A stretch of 64,000 nt of DNA from Rotaria sordida. Lineage: Eukaryota; Rotifera; Eurotatoria; Philodinida; Philodinidae. The notes below the pieces were generated by a model. It searched no databases, was not told the DNA's origin, and saw nothing but the letters and a program-made list of their open reading frames with translations. Below, one piece after another: positions 1 to 11,847 of this stretch (the first letter of the stretch is position 1; each line of letters begins with the position of its first letter). A program made the translations under genes and the position numbers. The stretch spans positions 1-64,000 of the forward strand of contig CAJNOL010001045.1 in NCBI GenBank assembly GCA_905250125.1, written 5' to 3'.

Positions 1-1379
1 TTCTTTAGTTTTGTTTTTCCTTTTTTTTTTCTTTTATTTGTTTTTTTGCTCGTCTTTTAATGAAAATTATTTGTTTCTCGAGTCGTTTTGTTTTTCAATG
101 CTTATACAGTTCCTATGTTGAACATTTAACTTCTCTCTAATCCTACTCTATTCGACGGGATAGCCAGTACGAACAGTCACAAAGACTATATGTATGCAAT
201 TCATTTAATCTATGAAAATATTATCGATGATTGTATAATTGTAGTTGTTCGGCGAATGAATTAAATACAAGAAACTCAATCCCTTAGAGAAAAACCGGAC
301 GAAGAAGAGAAGTAATCACTGACATAGAGACAAACACACGATTAAGCTTTGGGTGTGTGTTTCACTATATGGCTGGAAGAGATCTGCTACCACTGGGACC
401 ACATCTTCCGCGTAGCACATCGCTTACACGATGACAGTGACTACTAAGAATTAAAGATTTTTTACCCAAAAATATACAATTATTGATCCAATCAACATAG
501 ATGAAGAAATATCTAGTTGTATAGAATCAATAAAGGGGATCTCAACTATCTTTCATCTAAATATGAGAATGAAAACGCTGAGATATAACTAAAACGATAC
601 TTACAATGACAATATGTAAATAATGCCAATAGAATGTTGATTTAACCAACTTAGACAAAAATCTATAACAGAAGAAAAACAGTTATCAAACTATTTAAAG
701 AATATTTAAAACCTTCCTTTGTTACTATTAGAGGTCTGATGTTCGACCCTTTTCTTTATTTATTTCAAAATCAAAAATGTCCTCACACGCACATACAAGA
801 TATAACTATTTGAACTCTGCACACACACTCTCTCTATATATCTCTAATATATAAAAAAAACATCTGCCCATATATATATGTAAACGAGATCAAGGGTTAC
901 TTAAGGACAAACAATAAAGAGTGATCAAGGTTATATAACATCAAAGAAAGAGAAAGAGAAAAGAAAAAAAGAATGAAAGACATATATGTGTATATGGGTG
1001 ATTTGCGCTACCATTGTACCGTTTGCGTTCCGAACATAAAAATGCTTATAACTCCTCTTCTACTGAATGACTTTTAACGATTCTTTTTTTACATAACTAT
1101 AGACTAGTGTCCTACTTACAGTAAAAATTTCGAGCCTTTCTTCCCTTCCGTTCCTTTCAAACATCGAACAAGAAAATTTAAAGTCTATGATTTCTAACGC
1201 CGTTTGATCAAAAAGATTATGTGGCTATTCCAAAATCTTGATTAGATAAATAATCTTTCGCAGCTGTTTCGCAACTGATACTTTCTACTTTCTAACCATA
1301 TCAAAGGATCATAAATTTGATTTCGACTTATCTCCAAAATCTTGCAATAATTACTTTGACATACACTTTGGCTATTTTA

Positions 1380-1770
1380 TGTCCCGACAGATTAAATTCA
1401 ATCTACTATAGCCAATTGAAAACCGAATGGGTATTTCTTTGTTTACATTTGTAGACTAAAGAGTGAAAAATCTTTCTATAAAAAAAATTTTCCCTAATGG
1501 ACTTCTAAGTCAAATAAAAAACAAAAAATAAAACGAACAACTGACTATTGTTCTACTAAATGTCCCGACAGATTTTTAATTTCTTTTCTTTCATTTCTCG
1601 GTAACTATATGGAGTTAATCGATTATTTTTTTATCTTTTTAAGCTGACTAAGTAGTCAGTCTACCATAGAAATATCAGCTCATAAACAAGCATAGTTCAT
1701 GAGAAACCAATATTTTCTTCAAAAAATGTCCCGACAGATTTTTGTGCATCGAAATGTCCCGACAGATTTT
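1380..1770 (+). repeat. Four direct copies of TGTCCCGACAGATT
   Basis: Copies start at 1380, 1561, 1727 and 1755. All are in the same orientation, and most continue into a run of T. The core has a short dyad, TGTC and GACA around CC. The flanks of the copies are not obviously alike. The motif could be transposon end fragments or a clustered binding site; the sequence alone does not decide. Confidence 0.7.
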
Positions 1771-2426
1771 TTCAATATTACGACATTATAACTCATCATT
1801 TTCACACATATATTGAGAAGCCTTAACACTTAAAATGATTGAGAGTTGTCTCTTACTCTCTTTTAATTCTGATAACAATTTAAAAATAGTACTGTAGATA
1901 TCGTATTCTGCGAAAAAACTCTACAATACTCAGTGTTTTTAGAAAACTCAGTTTTTCCCGAAATGAAGAAACTGACAGTTGGGAAAACACTTAATATATA
2001 TGCAACTGATAGAGCTCTATCGAATGTGCGACTCAAGTTCTCTTCATGTTCACTTTGATTTTTTCCCAATTTTTTCATCAAACGGTACAATGGTAGCGCA
2101 AATCATCCATATATATACAGTAGTTTGTAAAAAAAACAAACTGTGTCTAATATTTTTCAACACTATTCTTAGACGATTCGTTTATTTCTGTTAGTTCCAC
2201 CATGGTTCAATAGTGCATAATGAATTTAGTATTATTTTCATCTATCCTAAGAAGAAACATGATGGTTATAATCGCTACAATTGGCAGTCACCTAAAAAAA
2301 TTTATATAATAATATAGCAGCTTTACGATAAAATGTTGTATTTGTGATCGGCAAAATGAAAAGGCAGCCTCTTTAGTAACAATGACAACATTAAAAGTTT
2401 GAAATTGCATAGATGTAAAACTCTAA

Positions 2427-2757
2427 GAGTTGTTTCAACTATTCGAACATTCAAGTTTTCAACTATTGATTTTAATGAGATCTCCAAGGATCCTCGGAAG
2501 ATGTTCTTGGGTGCAGATACCTACTTGGTATAACATGAACTTGAGATTCATGAAATTTGGATTTTATCTTTTTGGAATCGGAACAGGTGTGAGTGCCATA
2601 GAAGAGGAATATGCAAATCATCCATAGCACCGGGTGTGAGTGTCGCACAACGTTAAAATGTCCAAGCAGAGACAGATACAATCCTTACCACTCTGTCTGG
2701 GTAGCACAGATCGAATAGTTGAATATTCGAATAGTTGAAAAGTCGTAACGACTTAAC
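2427..2757. mobile_element. Foldback-like repeat, related to the element at 26987-27606
   Basis: The left side (about 2427-2467) carries TTTCAACTATTCGAA-like words. The right side (2710-2757) carries their inverse, GAATAGTTGAA-like words, ending in the palindrome AAGTCGTAACGACTT at 2740-2754. The same palindrome flanks the element at 26987-27606. The middle holds two GGTGTGAGTG words (2586 and 2632). The ends are imperfect and no target duplication was identified, so the limits are approximate. Confidence 0.5.
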
Positions 2758-2879
2758 GACTTCTACATTACTGAAATATAGAGCAGTACAGTAAATTATT
2801 ATTATGAGCAACTATTCTAGATTTAAACTGATATTTATCTCAAATGTATTAACTAACAATAATAATTGATTTATTTTAG

Positions 2880-5800
2880 GAAGATGTCAAACGGCAAAAG
2901 GACCTGTTTTTGAAATCTCTTCAAAAAAATCGTTCAACATTTATTGAATATTTTTTAATAGCTGGCTTTGATCCATTAACTTTAGTCGAGAAAGATGATA
3001 TTTCTAGTTATCAAAAATTTATTGAACAATTATATGTGGACAGTTATAAAGCCATGAATACGGTTTGTTTTTTTTTAATTGATTCATTTTTTTTCTCGAT
3101 TTAACACATTATTTTTACTACAGAGTCATAGAAATCGGTTAATAACAATACTTGGTAAATTACCTCTTGAACCAATGACAGAAGTTGATTATAAATTAAA
3201 TAAATTTGTGGGTTCTTTTTTTGGATCAATTTATTCCTTTGATGATAAGAGTTTCAAGAATCGTTTTAAAAAGGATTTGAGTAATCATATATTTCCTTTT
3301 TGTGGATCACCGGGACATGTTGAAAATGATTATGAATTAAATGTTATAAATAGTAATATAAAAACTGATCGAACAAACAATAAATATACAAAACATCACA
3401 TGTTACGTGATCTTTTTTTATGGTCTATTCTTATGGACATGCCTGAAATGGCTAAAGTCTTACTTCTACATGTTCGATCTCGTATTTGTGCTGCTCTTAT
3501 AGCTTCAGCTGTATTTAAAAAATATTCAAACTCATCTCAAATAGTTGATTTAAGAGATAAATTTCAAAGTCAATCATTAGAATTTGAAACATATGCTGCA
3601 ATGTCGATTAATAAATGTTATGAATATAATGAGAAACGTGCTTGTGAATTACTTTTACGACAAATACCACTTTTTGGTAATGTTACATGCATGCAGGTTA
3701 ATTATATTTAATGTTAAATTAAAAGATAAATAAAAGAATTTTCTTTTTTTCTAGGTTGCTATTTCAAGTGAAAGTGTAAAATTACTTGAAACAGCTTGTT
3801 TTGATCAAACATTAAATCAAGTATGGTTTGATAAATTATCTTTGAGTAATCAACAAACATCAGCAAAATTATTACAAATTCCTTCAATTCTTACTTTTGG
3901 CTTAATAGCACCTTGGGTTATCAATTATAGAAAAGAAAATGAAGAATCATTGATGGTATGTAAAAAAATGATTTTCTTCGTTTTTAAATAGAAATTTTTT
4001 TTTTTGCAATATTTTATTTTAGAATACAAAGTATGATGCGTGAGTCGAAATTATATTCATAATGTTAATATTTTATAAATGAATTATTTTAATTATAGTC
4101 TATCTAAACAAGGTATAAACTATTATGTTGATGAAAAAAATTCAACAGAAGCACCATGTACAAAATATTGGACACATTTTCGATATTTTCATGAAAGTTC
4201 ATTAATAAAAATGTCTTATCACTTTGTAAGTTAATATTTTAATTTTTTATATCATAAATAAAGATATTTTCGAATAATTTAGATTAGTTATATATGGTTT
4301 TTACTTGTATTCAGTTATATGATGCTTTATCATCTAGATAATCGTAACACATTTATTATTCCTCATTGGACTGAAATTTATGTGATTATTACTGTTTCAA
4401 CTATGTTTTGTGAAGAAGCTCGAAAAGTAAAATTAATTTATCTTTTTTTTTTTTCAAAAAGTTTGGTTTTTTTTCTTTGTTTTGTTATATACAGCTTTTT
4501 CAAGAATATGATGCACGCATGCTTGAACGATGGGGTTCAACTGGATCGACTCTTTTAACTGTGTTGACGAATACATTTTATATTTTGCCTTATTTTCTTT
4601 TTTATTTGGGTCTTGGTTTTCGTTATGGTAGTTATAATGAAGATTTACTTTCTACTGCAAGGTTTGTTGAAAATTTTGAAAATTTACTGATGAACTCTAT
4701 GTATTTTAGAATTATTTGGGCACTTGATCTTGAATTATGGTATCTTCGAACACTTAAATTTGTTATGGCTTTAAAATTTTTAGGTCCAAAATTATTTATG
4801 TTAAAAAATATGGTTAGTTAAGAAATTTATTCATAATAAATATTGAAATATTAATATAAATTTTAGCTTCGGGACTTATTTGCATTTGTCTTTATGATTT
4901 TTATAGCAATAACTGCTTATGGAGTTGTATCTCGATCATTGATTCTTTATAAACAAGTACCATTTACAGGTTATGGTATTTTTAGTGAAATTTTTTATGA
5001 ACCATATTGGCTTATTTATGGAGAAGTGTCGGATAAAGATTTACTTGATGGTAATTACTTTTTTTTACTTATTTGAAAATGAACTTTTTTTATTCAATAT
5101 ATAGACATAATTAACAATAATAATAATGCAACAGGCAATGCTGCAGAAGCGACAGCAACACATGTTTTATTAGCATTTCATATGTTATTTATTAACATTC
5201 TTTTACTCAATTTACTAATTGCCGTTTTTGCGTAAGTATGAATTGAGAATGTATGTCAATGAAAAACAGTGCTCGCAACTTACCTATTCACTATTTTTTT
5301 ACTATAAACGAGCCCTTAGGATATGTATTATATACCTTCAGAAAAAAGATTGTGTTCGAATAGCGATGCTATCGAGCTGTCTACTAACTTTAAGCAAGTT
5401 ATTTACAGTTAATATTTTGAATCTCCTATCCGACAATTTTCTGTTCGAAGTCACTGTTTGATCGGTTTTAATTCTATCAGCTAACTTTAAGTAGTATTTA
5501 TTGGCTGTAGTCTTAACCATTGTCAAACATCGTTGTTTTTCTGCTTCACATTTTATGTATAATGTTATTTTATAAGATTCTTTAAAAATACTTATCAATT
5601 AAAAAGTGATTTTTTTTTGTATTATGAATGTTTAATATGTTTCGAAATAAATATTTTCATCGTGACGATGATTTTATTTTGTTTAATCTAGTGATACAAT
5701 TGGAAAAGTTCAAGAAAATACAGAATTTTATTGGCGTTATCAACGTTATTCATTTGTACGAGAATATTTCGAACGTTTACCATTATCTTATCCTCCATTA

Positions 5801-7339
5801 ATTATTATTCCACATATCATATTACTTTTTTTGACTATTTATCAAAAATGTTGCTCGAAATTGAGTCGAAACCGAGTGATCAATGAAAATCATGTCCCAC
5901 TATCAAAAAGCTTCACACGTATTTTTAGTAAGTTTCAAAGAAACTTCATTATTTTAAAGTTATACTATATACAGTGAGTCCCAAAATTATTCGACAAGGT
6001 GTAATTTGGATTTTTTTTCGTAGTCTTAAGTGCTAGAAAGAATCCAAATGGTAATTTGAATAGAGAATATTGTTGCCAACAAGAATTTGAGAAAATGATA
6101 ATCGTCATGAATTTTCCTAAAATAGGATTTCTAGAAAACCAAAACCATGGTTTTTGAACATTCAGAAGCCACAACAGAAGTATTGTTTTAACCGTCTAGA
6201 ATTATAGAGCAGCCAATTCTCTACAAAATGAGACGTCTCCGAGCTTTCTACGACATTCCCTTCAAAAGTTCTAAGCATCACAAAAATCGAAAAAATGCGG
6301 TTTTTGGTCGCTTTTCTCATAAATTTCACTTTTTTTCGTTTTTTGTGACGCTTAGAACTTTTGAAGAGAATGTTGTAGAAAGCGCGGAGATGTCTCATTT
6401 TGTAGAGAATTGGCTGCTCTATAATCCTAGACTGTTAAAACAAGGCTTCTACCGTGGCTTCTGGATGTTGAAAAACCATGGTTTTGGTTTTCTAGAAATT
6501 CTATTTTAGGAAAATTCATGACGATTATCATTTTCACAAATTCTTGTTGGCAACAATATTCTCTATTCAAATCACCATTTGGATTCTTTCTAGCGCTTAA
6601 GGCTACGAAAAAAAATCCAAATTACACCTGGTTGAATAATTTTGGGACTCACTGTATGTATACATATTAAAAATTCATATAGAAATGATTCCAATAAATG
6701 ACTCACAAAATGAACAATGGGATTCATTTGAAAATGCTGCAACGTATAGTTATGTTCGTTCAATATTAGAAAATAATAAAAATAAAAATACATTAACTAC
6801 TAATTATGAACAACTGAAGAGCACAATACCTACAACTGAGTATGTTTTTTATTTTTTTATTTTTTTATTTTTTTATTAATTTTAGAATTTTAATTATTAT
6901 TTTTATAGTTCAAATCTTTCAAAAACAACTGTAGATCAACAACAAATAATAGAAAATTTAAAAAATGAATTAATGTCAACATTTAAATTAGCTCTTGTGG
7001 AAACTCAAAAAGGATTAGAACAAGTATAGACTTTTATTTATATTTTCAAATTAGTTTTAAGCCATTTTCTTTTGTTTGATTATGTAGAACAATTCAAGAA
7101 TGGAAAATCGTTTAGATCAGGTAGACATTTCTTTTTAATATTTGTTATCAAATATTCTTGAACATTTTTATCTAATATTAAAGATGAAAATATCACTTGA
7201 ATGGATGATGAATGCAATGTCACATGTCAAAATGAATAATCCAAACGATCCAAGACCTACATTTGCATCATCTTCTCTTAGAAATGATACTTCATTTGCA
7301 GATCAAGCAACAACATTAACCACAAATTCTGTTGAATAG
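2880..7339 (+). CDS. TRPM-family cation channel, 5' part missing
   Basis: Fifteen exons join in frame to 840 codons plus stop: 2880-3062, 3124-3696, 3755-3955, 4023-4039, 4099-4225, 4283-4426, 4495-4661, 4710-4812, 4867-5050, 5105-5231, 5692-5927, 6683-6839, 6909-7023, 7088-7120, 7184-7339. The product shows the TRPM transmembrane block: TM helices from exon 5 on, LGPKLFMLKNM before S5, a pore with YEPYWLIYGE, S6 with LLAFHMLFINILLLNLLIAV, and the TRPM-specific TRP segment starting ADTIGKVQEN and running to FVREYFERL. A Gln/Glu-rich probable coiled coil follows in exons 12-14. TRPM channels are tetrameric Ca2+/cation channels of the plasma membrane or organelles. No NUDIX or kinase domain is visible after the coiled coil. 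The first exon seen starts after a splice acceptor. The N-terminal TRPM homology region (several hundred residues) is largely absent, so the gene continues upstream of the window or is 5' truncated. The subtype is uncertain. Confidence 0.9.
5972..6654. mobile_element. Palindromic Tc1/mariner-type MITE in a TRPM intron
   Basis: The ends are CAGTGAGTCCCAAAATTATT and its inverse, flanked by TA at 5970-5971 and 6655-6656, as in TA-inserting Tc1/mariner elements. The two halves are imperfect inverted copies across nearly the whole 683 bp, meeting near 6310. Opposite-strand reading frames at 6162-6398 and 6228-6509 translate to similar peptides only because of this mirror symmetry. No transposase is present, so it would be non-autonomous. 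It lies in the intron 5928-6682 of the TRPM-like gene. Confidence 0.9.
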
Positions 7340-10300
7340 TTATTATATGTGATAGGAAAGAAAATTTTAATTTTTTGTTTTGCATAATTCTAGTCATATT
7401 TACTATTCTGTGATTTACATTTGCCTCAAAATCGGTGCATAGAGTTTTTCAATGAATTATATATATATACAGGATGTTTTAATAGTCACTTTACAAGAAA
7501 CATAAAAGTTCAATAATCTCGCTATATTTTGACTAAATAAATTTGAGTTTTTACTATTGATAGAACAATATTCATAGTTCATATTCATAAGAAAAATATT
7601 CATAATCTAAATATTCCAATAGAGTATCATTATTAATCTTAGTAAATTTGTATACTGTACGAGTATAGCTTTTCGTACGTCGATCCGATTAGCTGTAGCC
7701 GACATCCATTCGATAGTACCCGATAAGTGACCAGTTTTATTAGTAATAATAATGTTTCCAAACTTTTATTTCATATTTAAAAATATCTAATTGAGTTACA
7801 TGGATAAATAATTAGACAATCTAAGAGATTATTTGACATTAGATAAAAAAATGAAAAAAATGAAGCGATTTATTAGACAGCTGCTATTTTTCTAATTTTA
7901 AAATTTAGTCAGTATTACTGAATATATTTTCATTAATTTTTTGATGATTCTACAATTAAAAATAATATTGAGGATTAACATGATGAATATGCATCATGAT
8001 TGTTTTCATTATGAAAACATATTTTCACCCTTTGAATGACCAAGTTTATTTCTCGTGTATTAGATCCCTTCGACATACAATTCATTATCATGAATATTAA
8101 AAGCAATCTGTCCTTTTTATTATACTAGTCATTCTCAAATATGTCAATCTGTTAAGATATGCTAGAATTATTTTTCATTTCTGTATGTATAAGTAATGAT
8201 TTGGAACAACTAGGTCCATCATTGATTATCGAGATATACCAAGTTGTCAAGTATCACCGGCTAGGAGAGTATAATCGAACTCGATCTAGCAATTTTTTTG
8301 CATGTCAGATCTCTGAATCTATCCGCTAGTTTTGTACTCATACTCAAACACAAGGTTGGTTCGGGTGCCAACCACCTTACCCTCTTGTAAGGCTCTTTAG
8401 TGAAGAACAGTAACCTTTAACTAGTAATGAAAAACGATGTCACAGTTTGTCAATAGTTTCTCGTTGTTTACGATTGAAATATTTGGGATTTATAGAATTA
8501 TAAGACAAACGTATGAGGAAATAATCGAAAAAATTCAATGTATTCTTTAGTTGCTATTAGAGAAGTCAATAATTTCTTTTTATATGCTGTCAACGATGAG
8601 AATTTCTTGTTCAAATCATAAATTACATTTTAAAGAAAGTTTATTAGGGTTTGTCTTATGAATATGAACCATGTTTATTTCTTTATCAACGATAAAGTAG
8701 TCAACTTATTTGTATGCATCATAATGGTGATATAAAAATTATTATTTTGTTTAGTACAGTGACTTTTGAGCCATACTGTATTTAATTGCTTATATTGTAA
8801 ATGATAATATCCATATCTTTTTTATTTATTTTTATAAAAATCGAATATTTATTCATGATTTTAATTAAAATATATTAAACTTGAATAATTGTGAAACTCA
8901 TATCAACTTCTTGATCATGTCAGTGATTATCATATGGAAATATTTATGATTAGTATCGTTTAATGGAAATGACAAGACACGAAATTTTTACAAGAAATGA
9001 TTTGACATTCTTTACTGTAGTATTAGAAAAACGTCAAAGAAATTTAATTATATAATATTAAATGATCCGATGTCGATCATTATTCGGTTGATAAAATTGA
9101 ATAAAAATTAAAAATGAAAGTAATACCGTCGATTTCAAATAACAGATAGTTGCTGATTCAAAAAACTTTGTTTATAAAGACTCTTTGACTTCGGTTTGAC
9201 TCTCTAATAAGCATTCGTTCAATTTTGACAGAGAATAAAAACAATAATAAATACTTTGGTATTTATGGAAAAACTCTAGAAAACACATCTACAATAATAA
9301 ACTCAGAAATATCTTTTTAATCTTTACTATTTAAAAACATAATTTCTCGACATGTCAAGCGTTCAGAATGAAAGAAACAGACCATTCAGTTATGTTAATT
9401 CTCCAAAAAAGTTCACTTGATATTTTTTCTCATTCTTGAAAAATCGAATATTAACGAGTGCTTCAGATTTTTGGCTTTCTCATGAATGCTCGCTTAATAA
9501 TAATTGAATGATCGTACTATTTGAACAGAAATAAATCTTTTTGAATATCTTCGGTGATTGAGAAATTAGTTCTGTCAATCTTATTTTGGAACGCTTTAAT
9601 GTCTATTTTAATTTGCATTTTTTTCACTCAACAAAAATTTTATTAAATAAAGTAATATGACCTGACAAAAATGTTTTTATCATATATAACTCTTTACCTC
9701 CGCTGATAGCACAATTGTCCCTTATGTTCGGTTTTGATATTTTCTATGTATATACATTATTTTTTCTTTATAATTTCCCTTCTTCTTTTTTTTTGTTACC
9801 CTCAATTCACATTCCAATGTATTTATTTATGTTTGTAACTCATTAGTTGCTTTAACTTCTACTTTCACTCTTCTTCAATCTCATTCTACTTGTAAACTTT
9901 TGTTTATTTAAATATATCGTTGCGTCTTCATTTCAGATTCAATTCTTATTTGTCTCATTCTTGTCTTTTGCCACCAGTCTCTTTTGTGACACTTGGCAAA
10001 CACTTTTCAATTTTTGCGTCTCACATACAGACAAATTAATCCATATATATACTAAACGACGTAACATTTTCCCTTCCGCCTACGACAGTTTCAGAAACGG
10101 TACTGATAAAATAACTCTATAAATAGATGATTAGCTTGCGTAATATGCTAATGGCATGATCTGATCTACCGAGTATCCACCTCTTTAATTGCAGCCATTT
10201 GATTGGTACAGTGACTGTGTAGCGGTGAAAGGAGATTGAAACATGTAATAAGTCTTAAATTTTCTTTTATCCTTGACCACATTATCATGAATAAAAGCAG

Positions 10301-11847
10301 CATCTATGAACCATTTTATAACCTCTGAAGACATTTAATTCATAATAAATAATATTTTAACATCTCATGAGTTGATAAGAAGAAATCACAGTCGAAATGA
10401 CGTCTAATAAACGTGCGCTGCTAGAAACTATTTGAAATAGAAAGATCCAGTTGGCTTAGAACGATTTTCGAAGTAATGAAAATTGGCAAAAAAATGATCA
10501 GTTGAAAAAATTTTGTCTATGAAATAAAAATCTCCAGTTCTGGAAAAAAAACATTGTTGTTCTTAATTCGCATTAGTTTCCATAATTTCTTGGCGACTTT
10601 GGTAATCATAGAAATCCTTTAGCTTCTCTAATGTAAAACATTTACGTATCTTCCATATGAGACGAAGAACTTGAATTGTCTTTTTCAATCATTATTTATT
10701 CTTCACTTATGTTTTTTGTTTATATCGTCAGTGCGGATGCCAAAATATTCGATAGGAAGAAAAACATATATTTGATTTGAAATATAATACGTCACGAAAG
10801 AAACGGACAGTAAATATTTATTAACAGTTAGCGTCACTGATATGTTGTTTCATGGTCACATAGTATTTTACCTTAATATATAAAGAATATAATAGGTGAT
10901 TCATATGTTTGAAAGCATGAGAATCAAGAAAGAAAACCAAACGAAGAAAACATTGAATATTGTAAAATGAAGATATTGACAGACATTTAATTTAAAAACT
11001 AGTATAGAAATAAATTTTGTTAATTTACTGTAGTATTGAATATTATTGAATTCAGGAGAAACTATCGTTTCATGTTTAATATCCTCTTATGACATCACAA
11101 GTCGTATGAGAATCTACTGATGATGATATTCCATAGAAGACAATTTTTTTCTACGATAAATTTCAGGTTAAGAATAATTTCATTAAAGTTGACTACTTCT
11201 GCTAATGAATACTTATCCTTTAAGTTTTACAAAGTTTAATTCTACTACTGTTCTGTTCTAAATCGTAAATATTCAGTTTAGAAAACACACAAAAAGTTTT
11301 GGAATTTTTAAGTATTTTTTCGAAAAAATTCTTTCGTTCAGATTTCAATTCTAAAACTAATGATATTCAGTGAATTTTGACATTATTATAAACTAAAAAA
11401 TTGATTTTTTTAAAAAACTGTGAAGAAGAAAGAATAGAAAGAGATTTTATATTGTTGTTGCACAACTTTATTTTGTCAAGTTTTATTGATTTTCATTATC
11501 ACAACATTACTGCAAGACGAATTCATCCATACAATTCAAATTCATTAATATTCATTTTTTTCTTCATAGATTTTTCTTGAAAGGTTGCTAAAAACGATAT
11601 GAATAAAAGCACTATTGACATTATCTTTTTGTGTTTTAGTTAATATTGAAAAATGAAACATGTTTTTATGCCTTCTCACACGTATGTTTTGTTGATATCT
11701 GTCATATCACATTTGATGTCATCAAACATGTCAACTGATAGTGCATGATTATTATATGACGCAGTTATTCCATTCGATATTTAAAAAAAGAATACGTCGA
11801 CAAACAGAGTATTAGTTTTCTTTAGGCAATTTCGTTAATTATTCTCG
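7340..11847. other. 4.5-kb gene-free stretch
   Basis: AT-rich sequence without an exon I can support on either strand. The only clear local structure is a pair of perfect short hairpins at 8354-8392. A TATACAGGATGTTTT string near 7466 might be a transposon end, but no partner was found. Confidence 0.5.
8354..8392. other. Two adjacent perfect hairpins in a GC-rich island
   Basis: GGTTGG (8354-8359) pairs with CCAACC (8368-8373) around an 8-nt loop. Directly after it, CCTTAC (8375-8380) pairs with GTAAGG (8387-8392) around a 6-nt loop. The island is much richer in GC than its surroundings. It could be an RNA-gene remnant or a repeat core. No tRNA boxes fit. Confidence 0.35.

Larger units (their letters stand above)
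1..2879. other. Non-coding stretch upstream of the TRPM-like exons
   Basis: No convincing exon was found here. The stretch is AT-rich and holds four direct copies of a TGTCCCGACAGATT motif (1380-1770) and a foldback-like repeat (2427-2757). A minus-strand reading frame near 1863-2090 is the only coding-like patch. It has no splice context or family I recognise. The TRPM-like gene starting at 2880 lacks its N-terminal region, so this stretch may be an upstream intron or the site where the 5' part was lost. Confidence 0.5.

Noticed and set aside
6162..6509. Two similar peptides encoded on opposite strands
   Set aside because: They lie on the two halves of the palindromic MITE, so the similarity follows from DNA symmetry. 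There is no start or splice context.
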